Part shown: positions 12,658 through 18,510 of the stretch, in pieces
How the letters are laid out: the number at the start of each line of letters is the position of its first letter
Numbering within the stretch: position 1 is the first letter of the stretch
Program-made: the position numbers and the translations under genes
Origin: UBA1038 sp964481445
GTDB lineage: Bacteria; Bacillota; Clostridia; Christensenellales; Aristaeellaceae
Assembly (NCBI GenBank): GCA_964481445.1
Contig: CAYZTQ010000037.1
Span: forward strand, 1-18,510
Direction: 5' to 3'
Length of the DNA: 18,510 nucleotides
The notes under the pieces: generated by a model
What the model saw: the letters and a program-made list of their open reading frames with translations, nothing else
The model's database searches: none
What the model was told of the DNA's origin: nothing

Positions 12658-14462
12658 ACGACCGCTTGGAGAGGATCCGCAATTTCTGCATCATCGCTCA
12701 TATCGACCACGGCAAATCCACTTTAGCCGACCGCATTTTGGAAAAAACGGGCGTTTACCAGCAGCGGGAGATGGTGGCCCAGATCATGGATTCCATGGAG
12801 CTGGAGCGCGAGCGCGGCATCACCATCAAATCAAAGGCCGTCACCATGCGCTATACCGCCAAAGACGGCAGGGAATACACGCTCAATCTGATCGACACCC
12901 CCGGCCATGTGGACTTTACCTACGAGGTCAGCCGCGCCCTCGCGGCCTGCGAAGGCGCGCTTCTGGTGGTGGACGCCACGCAGGGTGTGGAGGCGCAGAC
13001 GCTGGCCAACGTCTACCTGGCGCTCGATCACAACCTGGAAACCATCCCCGTGATCAACAAGATCGACCTGCCCTCCGCTGAGATCGAAAAGACCTGCGAG
13101 GAAATCGAGGAGGTCATCGGCCTTGACACGGAGTTCGCCCCGAAGGTGTCGGCCAAGATGGGCATCGGCGTCGACGAGGTGCTGGAGGCCATCGTGAACC
13201 ATATGCCGCCGCCGGAGGGAAAGGAAGAAGAGCCCCTGCAGGCGCTGGTGTTTGACGCCGTCTACGACAACTACCGCGGGGCAATCTGTTTTGTGCGCGT
13301 GGTGAATGGCGCCTTGAAGCCCGGCATGCGCATGCGCATGATGCAGACCGGAGCGGAGTTTGAGGTGGTGGAGGTCGGCGTCAGAAGCCCGGGCTATGTG
13401 CCGCGGGAGGCTCTGCTGGCCGGCGATGTCGGCTATGTGGCCGCCTCCATCAAAACGGTCAGCGATACGAGGGTGGGCGATACGATCACCGACGCCGAGC
13501 GCCCGGCGCCGCAGCCGCTGCCCGGCTACAAGGCCGTGACGCCCATGGTGTACTGCGGCATCTACCCCGCCGACGGCAACGACTATGGGGCGCTGAACGA
13601 CGCGCTGGAAAAGCTGCGCATGAACGACGCCTCGCTGCACTTTGAGCCCGAGACCAGCGCGGCCCTCGGCTACGGCTTCCGCTGCGGGTTTCTCGGGCTG
13701 CTGCACATGGAGATCATTCAGGAGAGGCTGGAGCGCGAGTTTGATCTGGACCTGATCACCACCGTGCCCAGCGTCATCTACGAGGTGCACAAGCAAAACG
13801 GCGAGAGCCTGTTCATCGACAACCCGACCAACCTGCCGCCCATCGGCGAGATCGAGTCGATGGAAGAGCCCTACGTCTTTGCCACCATCTATACCCCGCA
13901 GGATTTTGTGGGCACGCTGATGCAGCTGTGCCAGGAAAAGAGGGGCACCTTCCTCGATATGCAGCACGAGGGCGGGCGCGTGAAGCTGACCTATCACATC
14001 CCCCTCAATGAGGTGATTTTCGATTTCTTTGATCAGCTCAAGAGCCGCAGCCGCGGCTATGCCTCGCTGGATTATGAATTGAAAGGCTATCAGGAAAGCG
14101 ATCTGGTTAAGCTCGACATCCTGCTCAACGGCGATCTGTGCGACGCCTTCACGATGATCGTGCACCGCGAGAAGGCCTACGAGCGCGGGCGCTCCATCGC
14201 CGAGAAGCTGCGCGACGTCATCCCGCGCCAGCAGTTTGAGGTGCCGATTCAGGCAGCCATCGGCGGCAAAATCATCGCGCGCGAAACCGTAAAGGCCCTG
14301 CGCAAGGATGTGCTGAGCAAGTGCTACGGCGGCGACATCAGCCGCAAGAAAAAGCTGCTTGAAAAGCAGAAAGAGGGCAAGAAGCGCATGCGGCAGTTCG
14401 GCAAGGTGGAGCTGCCCAGCGAGGCCTTTATCGCCGTGCTGAAAATGGGGGACGAAAAGTGA
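12654..14462 (+). CDS. lepA: Elongation factor 4 (LepA), back-translocating GTPase
   Basis: LepA binds the ribosome and can reverse translocation; it is conserved across bacteria. The 602 residues match the family length. The GTPase motifs are AHIDHGKST (15-23), ERGITIKS (53-60), DTPGHVD (81-87), NKIDLP and a VSAKMG segment. They are followed by domain II, the EF-G-like domains and the LepA-specific C-terminus with KCYGGDISRKKKLLEKQKEGKKRM and GKVELPSEAF. It starts at GTG, overlapping the murC stop by four bases, with GGAGGGG upstream, so it is translated with the wall genes. No hemN, grpE or dnaK follows, which is a common Bacillota arrangement elsewhere. Confidence 0.97.
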   Translation: MNDRLERIRNFCIIAHIDHGKSTLADRILEKTGVYQQREMVAQIMDSMELERERGITIKSKAVTMRYTAKDGREYTLNLIDTPGHVDFTYEVSRALAACEGALLVVDATQGVEAQTLANVYLALDHNLETIPVINKIDLPSAEIEKTCEEIEEVIGLDTEFAPKVSAKMGIGVDEVLEAIVNHMPPPEGKEEEPLQALVFDAVYDNYRGAICFVRVVNGALKPGMRMRMMQTGAEFEVVEVGVRSPGYVPREALLAGDVGYVAASIKTVSDTRVGDTITDAERPAPQPLPGYKAVTPMVYCGIYPADGNDYGALNDALEKLRMNDASLHFEPETSAALGYGFRCGFLGLLHMEIIQERLEREFDLDLITTVPSVIYEVHKQNGESLFIDNPTNLPPIGEIESMEEPYVFATIYTPQDFVGTLMQLCQEKRGTFLDMQHEGGRVKLTYHIPLNEVIFDFFDQLKSRSRGYASLDYELKGYQESDLVKLDILLNGDLCDAFTMIVHREKAYERGRSIAEKLRDVIPRQQFEVPIQAAIGGKIIARETVKALRKDVLSKCYGGDISRKKKLLEKQKEGKKRMRQFGKVELPSEAFIAVLKMGDEK

Positions 14463-14493
14463 CGCCGCTGCCCGTTGAAGGAGTTTTCATCAG

Positions 14494-16275
14494 ATGATCT
14501 GCCCCAAATGCGGCAAATGGAACCGCGAAAGCTACCCTGTCTGCTTTTCCTGCGGCGAGCCGCTGAACCACCCCAAAACAGAAGAAGCCGCGAAGCCTGG
14601 CGCCTCTTCCGTCAGTGAGGAGAAGCCGCTGGTCGTCGTTTATGATGAGTACGGCGACGAGCGTACGCTGGTGGACCGTAAGACGCGCCTGGCGGAGGAG
14701 ATGCGCGACCTGCACGAGCGCAAGCGCGAGGGAGAGCGCCGGCAGGCAGAGCTGAGAAGGCGGGCCGCCCAGCGCGGCTATGCCCCGACAGGCATGGGCC
14801 TGACCGGCGGCAGCCGCCGCAGCCGCATGTTTGTGGAAGGCGAAGGCGGGCACGAATATCAGCAGCCTGAGCAATATGTGGATTATGACGGCTATACGGC
14901 GGAGCCCCATTATGTCTACGCGACGGACGAGCTGCGCGCTGTCTCTCCCGCCATCAGAAACGCGGGCAGGGGGGCCGGCATCTCGCTGGCGGGCAAAAAG
15001 GCGCGGCGCGTCAGCCTGTTCGGGCTGCGGCGGGCGCTGCCTTTCCTGGCGGTGCTGCTGATTATCGGCGGGCTTGGTTTCGCCGGCTACCAGTATCTTT
15101 ATCTGCCCTCGGTGAAAAACGCGCCGACCGCGGAGGATGCGCCAAGGGTCGAGGTGACCGCCTCGATATTGGACGACATGGCGGCCCATACCATCCGCAT
15201 CCCCTCGCCGGAGGGCTCGCAGATCTATATCAAGGAGCTGCGCCGCACCTATATCGTTACCGGCGGCTACGCCACCTTTCAGGTGCAGGATTATGTCTGG
15301 TACGACGGCATGGAGGGCGAGATCCCCGAATCCATGGAGGTCAGCATCACCCCCTATATCAGAACCAGCGCGGGGGAGCAGGTGCAGATGGACATCATCA
15401 AATACACCATCGATATCCCCCTGTCGCCGCTGACGCTGATCAAGCCCGACATCACCTATGTGGAAGCCTCGACGCCGATTTACAACATCCAGTTCCATGT
15501 GATGCAAAACAGCGCGGTGTTCATCAACGGGGAAGATTACTCCTCCTTTGTCAACACGCAGGACGGCTACATCACCTACAACGCGCCCATCCAGCCCATC
15601 GGCGAAAACAGGGTGCATATTTCCGTGCGCAGCCAGTATTACCGCAAGAACGAGACGACCCTGACCATCTACCGCGCGGTGCAGGATGTGCCGCTCGACC
15701 TTGCCAGCACGCTGGAAGACCGCAGCAGCAAGCCCTACATGACCATCACAGCCACCACGAGGGCGGGCGCCAGAATCACGATCCTCAGCCCCTACAACAA
15801 GCTGGATGACAGCCAGCTCAACTCTACCGGCGCTTTCAGCTTTGAAGCCGTGTTTACACGCATCGGCACCAATACGGTCATCATCCGGGCGGATTACCCG
15901 GGCAGGGAGCCGACCGTGGTCGAGTATGACGTCTACTATATGCCCGACCCCGACTTCTATACGCCCAAGGCCTGGGCGCTGGATGAGAAGTTCGGCTATT
16001 CCAACCTTCTGGCCAATCTGGCCACCCATGTGCGCAATACGCAGATTTATGTGTTGACCGGGCCTGTGCTGCGCGTCGTCTCCACCAAGCCGCAGCTGGT
16101 CATCATCGACTGCGCCGACGGGCGCACAGCCAGCCCGCTGGAGGTCATGGTCGAGAACCAGTCCAAAACCCAGTGGGATGTAGGCCAGCGCTACCGCATC
16201 TACGCGGATACCAGCGGCTCCTACGGCGGCATCCCGCGCTTGACGGCGAGGTACACCTACAAGCCCAAGAACTGA
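14494..16275 (+). CDS. Zinc-ribbon, single-pass membrane protein with large outside region
   Basis: A 593-residue protein that I do not recognise by name. It starts with a zinc ribbon (Cys3, Cys6, Cys17, Cys20), then a charged, probably coiled segment (about 61-93, rich in Arg and Glu) and a Tyr/Gly-rich linker. One membrane helix follows (about 181-203, after a basic RRVSLFGLRR). The rest, about 390 residues, should lie outside and is beta-rich. It looks like several Ig-like units (VYINGEDYSSFVN-type and TRAGARITI-type strands). The end, from about residue 510, is a possible OB-like fold. The ATG has AAGGAG ten bases upstream and lies 31 bases after lepA, so it closes the operon. The layout suggests a cytoplasmic sensor or anchor joined to a wall-side domain; no function can be claimed. 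Confidence 0.75.
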   Translation: MICPKCGKWNRESYPVCFSCGEPLNHPKTEEAAKPGASSVSEEKPLVVVYDEYGDERTLVDRKTRLAEEMRDLHERKREGERRQAELRRRAAQRGYAPTGMGLTGGSRRSRMFVEGEGGHEYQQPEQYVDYDGYTAEPHYVYATDELRAVSPAIRNAGRGAGISLAGKKARRVSLFGLRRALPFLAVLLIIGGLGFAGYQYLYLPSVKNAPTAEDAPRVEVTASILDDMAAHTIRIPSPEGSQIYIKELRRTYIVTGGYATFQVQDYVWYDGMEGEIPESMEVSITPYIRTSAGEQVQMDIIKYTIDIPLSPLTLIKPDITYVEASTPIYNIQFHVMQNSAVFINGEDYSSFVNTQDGYITYNAPIQPIGENRVHISVRSQYYRKNETTLTIYRAVQDVPLDLASTLEDRSSKPYMTITATTRAGARITILSPYNKLDDSQLNSTGAFSFEAVFTRIGTNTVIIRADYPGREPTVVEYDVYYMPDPDFYTPKAWALDEKFGYSNLLANLATHVRNTQIYVLTGPVLRVVSTKPQLVIIDCADGRTASPLEVMVENQSKTQWDVGQRYRIYADTSGSYGGIPRLTARYTYKPKN

Positions 16276-16365
16276 GCCATCCGTATCAAGACAGACACAA
16301 TCAAAAATCGCATGCTGACTGATAGACAGGGATATTTCAGGCTATTGATAAACCCGATGGGTGGT

Positions 16366-16393
16366 ACAGGAGGGCCGCAGCCCTCCTGTTTTC
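16366..16393 (+). terminator. Terminator of the wall-precursor operon
   Basis: A perfect ten-pair stem (ACAGGAGGGC and its complement at 16380-16389) closes a CGCA loop and is followed by T residues to 16392. Confidence 0.9.
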
Positions 16394-16407
16394 AATCGGC
16401 CTCGGCG

Positions 16408-16628
16408 GTCTCAATTCGCAATGGTCAAGCGCTTCGCGGTGCAGGCACCGCTCTCGCTTTCCCTTGCTCATTGGGCTGCCGGTTCGCTTTATCCCGCACA
16501 GCGGGCGCTCACCTCTGCCCTTGCGCGGCGAGGCCGTAAGCCTTGCGTAGCAAGGGTTTCCTTGTCTCAATTCGCAATAGTCGCCTTCTTCGCGCCTACG
16601 CGCTCGAAGGTTCCTTTGCTCATTGGGG
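16408..16628. repeat. Two degenerate copies of an intergenic module
   Basis: The 15-mer GTCTCAATTCGCAAT occurs at 16408-16422 and again, identical, at 16564-16578. Each is followed by TTGCTCATTGGG (16474-16485 and 16616-16627). The distance between the two landmarks differs (51 and 37 bases), so the copies have diverged. Between them is a hairpin CCTTGC-GTA-GCAAGG (16541-16555). Confidence 0.75.
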
Positions 16629-16671
16629 CTTCACTTCACTTACTCCGCCACCGGCGGCGTTCAGTTCCGCC

Positions 16672-16723
16672 CCATCCGCCGCCCGGAGAGCGTAGCGAAA
16701 AGGCGGATGGCTGGTTCCTCTCC
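16672..16723 (+). other. Possible H-type pseudoknot in the composite repeat
   Basis: CCATCCGCC (16672-16680) is the exact complement of GGCGGATGG (16702-16710). Inside the loop, GGAGAG (16685-16690) is the exact complement of CTCTCC (16718-16723), which lies outside the first stem. Two crossed stems of nine and six pairs are the pattern of an H-type pseudoknot. Whether it forms is not known. Confidence 0.45.
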
Positions 16724-16754
16724 CGTTGGCAAACGTAGTTTGTCAACGGCTTGA
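16698..16754. repeat. Dispersed repeat, copy 2
   Basis: This copy matches 1-57 in the same orientation at 51 of 57 sites. Its hairpin is CCGTTGGCAAAC (16723-16734) with GTTTGTCAACGG (16738-16749). One pair is G-U when the plus strand is the RNA; the same pair is A-U in copy 1. The loop is GTA here and TTG in copy 1. Confidence 0.85.
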
Positions 16755-16794
16755 AAAATCCCTGCCTCTTCATCTTCAAGAGGCAGGGATTTTT
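16754..16794. terminator. Strong two-way terminator of the antiporter unit
   Basis: A perfect 17-pair stem (16754-16770 with 16778-16794, half-site AAAAATCCCTGCCTCTT) closes a seven-base loop. A runs on one side and T runs on the other make it fit both strands. It lies 22 bases past the antiporter stop. Confidence 0.9.
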
Positions 16795-16816
16795 GCAGCG
16801 CCGTATGAGCGGGCAA

Positions 16817-18010
16817 TCAGTGCCCGGCTACGGGCGAAGCGTGGGGATTGGCGATCTCTCCAGCGCGGGTCAGGGCAATCTTGGTGATGACGGGGCCGAT
16901 TAGCTCGTAGACCAGCGTGGCGCAAAGCACCACGGTGCGTATCTGCCCGGCGTACTGCGGCAGAGCAACGGAGGCCAGCTGCGACATACCGATGGCGACA
17001 CCGGCCTGAGGCAGCAGCGCGAGCCCGAGGTAGTTTCTGACATGACGGTCCGCGCCGACGATCTGCGAACCGACAAAGGTACCCAGGTACTTGCCGACGG
17101 AACGGGCCAGCAGGTAGAGCACGCCCAGCAGGCCGACGGTGGGGATGCTGGCAAGGTCAAGCTCGGCGCCGGAGAACACGAAGAACAGAAGGAACAGCGG
17201 GGGCGTCCAGCGGTCGCAGGCCTCCAGAATGGGCTCTGCCCTGTCGTAGAGATTGATAAACACGGCGCCGATGGACATGCACAGCAGCAGCGAGGACAGC
17301 TCAAAGATCTCGGAGATGCCGATGCCCAGCAGCACCGCCGTCATGGCGATCATGACAAAGTTGTTGCGGCTGTGGAAGAAGCGCATGCACAGCGCGACCA
17401 GCAGGCCCAGCACAGAGCCTACGATGAGCGACAGCACGATTTCCAGCAGCGGCTTGCCGATGATGCTGACAAGGCTCAGATCCGTATGCGAAGCGAAGGA
17501 CTGCGCCAGCGCGATGGAGACGGAGAAGGCGATCAGGCCGACCGCGTCGTCCATGGCGACCACGGGCAGCAGGGTGCTGGTGACCGGCCCTTTGGCCTTG
17601 TACTGGCGCACCACCATCAACGTGGCGGCGGGCGCGGTCGCGGTGGCGATGGCGCCCAGCGTCAGTGAAATCGACAGGTTGAAGCCGAAAGCAAGCAGCA
17701 CGATATCGACCAGCGCCAGCGCGGCCAGCGATTGGAACAGCGTGATGGTGACCGATTTGGAGCCGATGGCCTTCAGGTTACTCAGCTTGAACTCAACGCC
17801 GATGGAGAAGGCAATGAAGCCCAGCGCGACGATGATGATTTCAGCCATGACGCTGTTAAACTGCTCGGGGACGAGGTTCAAAACGCTGGGGCCAATCAGC
17901 AGGCCGGCGACCAGATATCCGGTGACGTTGGGCAGACCGACGCGTTTTACAACGCGCGAAAGCAGCAGCCCCGCTGCCAGCGCGGCCGCAAGCGAAAGGG
18001 CGACGTTCAT
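16817..18010 (-). CDS. Cation/proton antiporter, CPA2 type, transporter core only
   Basis: A 397-residue membrane protein with about 12-13 helices that exchanges Na+ or K+ for protons. Marks are NVTGYLVAGLLIGPS (28-42), the helix-break segment ATATAPAATL (122-131), and the ion-binding pair Asp154-Asp155 in VVAMDD. A DD pair is typical of electrogenic CPA2 members, ND of electroneutral ones. The chain stops after the last helix with a short tail (GEIANPHASPVAGH). There is no TrkA-N/RCK domain as in KefB/KefC. Its ATG overlaps the stop of the PII-like gene by four bases, with AAGGAG ten bases upstream, so the two are made together. Which ion it carries cannot be read from the sequence. Confidence 0.92.
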   Translation of the reverse strand: MNVALSLAAALAAGLLLSRVVKRVGLPNVTGYLVAGLLIGPSVLNLVPEQFNSVMAEIIIVALGFIAFSIGVEFKLSNLKAIGSKSVTITLFQSLAALALVDIVLLAFGFNLSISLTLGAIATATAPAATLMVVRQYKAKGPVTSTLLPVVAMDDAVGLIAFSVSIALAQSFASHTDLSLVSIIGKPLLEIVLSLIVGSVLGLLVALCMRFFHSRNNFVMIAMTAVLLGIGISEIFELSSLLLCMSIGAVFINLYDRAEPILEACDRWTPPLFLLFFVFSGAELDLASIPTVGLLGVLYLLARSVGKYLGTFVGSQIVGADRHVRNYLGLALLPQAGVAIGMSQLASVALPQYAGQIRTVVLCATLVYELIGPVITKIALTRAGEIANPHASPVAGH

Positions 18011-18351
18011 TTCTTGGTGACTCCTTCCACGTTGGAGACCGGCACCTCAAACAGGATGCCCGTGTTGGGCTGGCCGATGTCCTGTACGTGCTTGTGAATG
18101 ATAGAGCGGACGGTGGGCGTATCCTCCTGATTCAGCACCATCAGCAGCATCTTGTTGGTTTCGTGGTCGGGGTTGATGAACTGCCGCAGCGAGCCGAAGA
18201 TCGGAGGAGCGTCTACGCTTGACTCGTTCAGCGATTTGAGCATGCCGGCGCAGTCAACGACAGAGGCGCCGGTCAGTTTCTTGTCAAGCAATTCGGCCAA
18301 AATGGGATCTATTGCTTCGACCTGATTGGTGATAAAGACCAGAAGATTCAC
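18007..18351 (-). CDS. PII-like small regulatory protein coupled to the antiporter
   Basis: A 114-residue soluble protein with a ferredoxin-like/PII-like pattern: strand MNLLVFITN, helix to about residue 24, then KKLTGASVVDCAGM (24-37) as in the GATVVDSxGM of PII-like proteins. A variable T-loop region (38-60) follows, then strand NKMLLMVLNQ (66-75), a helix, and QPNTGILFEVPVSNVEGV (94-111). PII proteins form trimers that bind nucleotides and control transporters or enzymes. The classical T-loop tyrosine and the TGxxGDGKIF loop of GlnB are absent, so it is not GlnB/GlnK. It starts at GTG (18349-18351) with a GGTGAG ribosome site and overlaps the antiporter start by four bases, so it is inferred to regulate that transporter. 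Confidence 0.75.
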   Translation of the reverse strand: MNLLVFITNQVEAIDPILAELLDKKLTGASVVDCAGMLKSLNESSVDAPPIFGSLRQFINPDHETNKMLLMVLNQEDTPTVRSIIHKHVQDIGQPNTGILFEVPVSNVEGVTKK

Positions 18352-18384
18352 AGTCTCACCCTTCTTTCCAAAAGATACAAATAT

Positions 18385-18413
18385 ATTCTACACTTCTGGT
18401 ACCAAAAAGTCTA
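18385..18413 (-). promoter_or_regulatory. Predicted promoter of the PII-like/antiporter unit
   Basis: On the minus strand the -35 box is TAGACT (18408-18413, 4 of 6), the spacer is 17 bases, and the -10 box is TAGAAT (18385-18390). The start would be near 18378. The spacer contains a palindrome at 18394-18407. Confidence 0.45.
18394..18407. promoter_or_regulatory. Imperfect palindrome filling the promoter spacer
   Basis: TTCTGGTACCAAAA reads as a dyad in 6 of 7 pairs around GGTACC. It occupies most of the -35/-10 spacer of the antiporter unit, where a bound protein would block or remodel the promoter. The binding protein is unknown. Confidence 0.4.
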
Positions 18414-18510
18414 TGGCCTATCTGGCGTTTTATTGGATGCGCGCGGCATATTTTAACGTAAATTCTCAAAGTAACATCCACAGTGTCAGGGGTGTAGAAG
18501 TAACCTGGAG

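Larger units (their letters stand above)
16276..16816. other. 541-bp gene-free region with two terminators and a composite repeat
   Basis: No protein I can defend lies here. In order it holds a short AT-richer stretch, a strong terminator (16366-16393), a repeat-rich block with duplicated modules (16408-16628), a segment with pseudoknot potential (16672-16723), the dispersed repeat copy 2 (16698-16754), and a second strong terminator (16754-16794). It separates the wall operon from the antiporter unit, which points the other way. Confidence 0.8.

Noticed and set aside
14428..16029. Open frame of 533 codons on the minus strand
   Set aside because: It lies opposite the zinc-ribbon membrane protein, is full of Arg, His, Gly and Ala, has no motif and no ribosome site; a typical antisense shadow of a GC-rich gene.
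16361..16738. Open frame of 125 codons on the plus strand in the gene-free block
   Set aside because: It begins inside the operon terminator, has no good ribosome site, is rich in Arg and Pro with no domain, and its inner similarity comes from the duplicated DNA module.

Overview
The window looks like chromosome from an anaerobic, fairly GC-rich member of the Bacillota, probably class Clostridia. The reasons are the strong GGAGG-type ribosome sites, rubrerythrin, an Rrf2/cysK pair, a short formate/nitrite-type channel, and a cell-wall cluster with a membrane-anchored MurF. A finer placement cannot be supported from the sequence alone. I see no tRNA, rRNA, CRISPR array, transposase or phage gene.

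Layout. Positions 1-57 hold the end of a dispersed repeat. Positions 46-1034 (minus) encode a formate/nitrite transporter family channel and a small zinc-ribbon protein. Positions 1141-2774 (plus) encode DeoC and an orphan substrate-binding protein. Next comes an SDR reductase (minus) back to back with a biotin-protein ligase that has no DNA-binding domain (plus, to 4422). A minus-strand unit at 4493-5210 encodes a 40-residue single-pass membrane protein that was not previously called, followed by rubrerythrin. Positions 5469-6960 (plus) hold an Rrf2 regulator without cluster cysteines (CymR-like) and cysteine synthase, and a very similar 27-bp candidate operator lies in front of each gene.

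Positions 7141-16275 form one long plus-strand operon: GNAT acetyltransferase, alpha/beta hydrolase, membrane MurF-type ligase, D-Ala-D-Ala ligase, MurC, LepA, and a zinc-ribbon membrane protein with a large outside part. Most junctions overlap by 1-8 bases. Three of the genes make or attach parts of the peptidoglycan stem peptide, so this is chiefly a wall-precursor operon with LepA and proteins of unknown role attached.

Positions 16276-16816 contain no gene. They hold two terminators and a structured composite repeat whose last 57 bases match positions 1-57 at 51 of 57 sites. Positions 16817-18351 (minus) encode a PII-like protein translationally coupled to a cation/proton antiporter that lacks any regulatory domain of its own.

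The observations most worth a second look are the PII-like/antiporter pair, the dispersed repeat with pseudoknot potential, the shared Rrf2 operator, two divergent promoter pairs whose -35 boxes overlap or abut, the hidden 40-residue membrane protein, and the altered DxYNANP-type motif in the membrane MurF.
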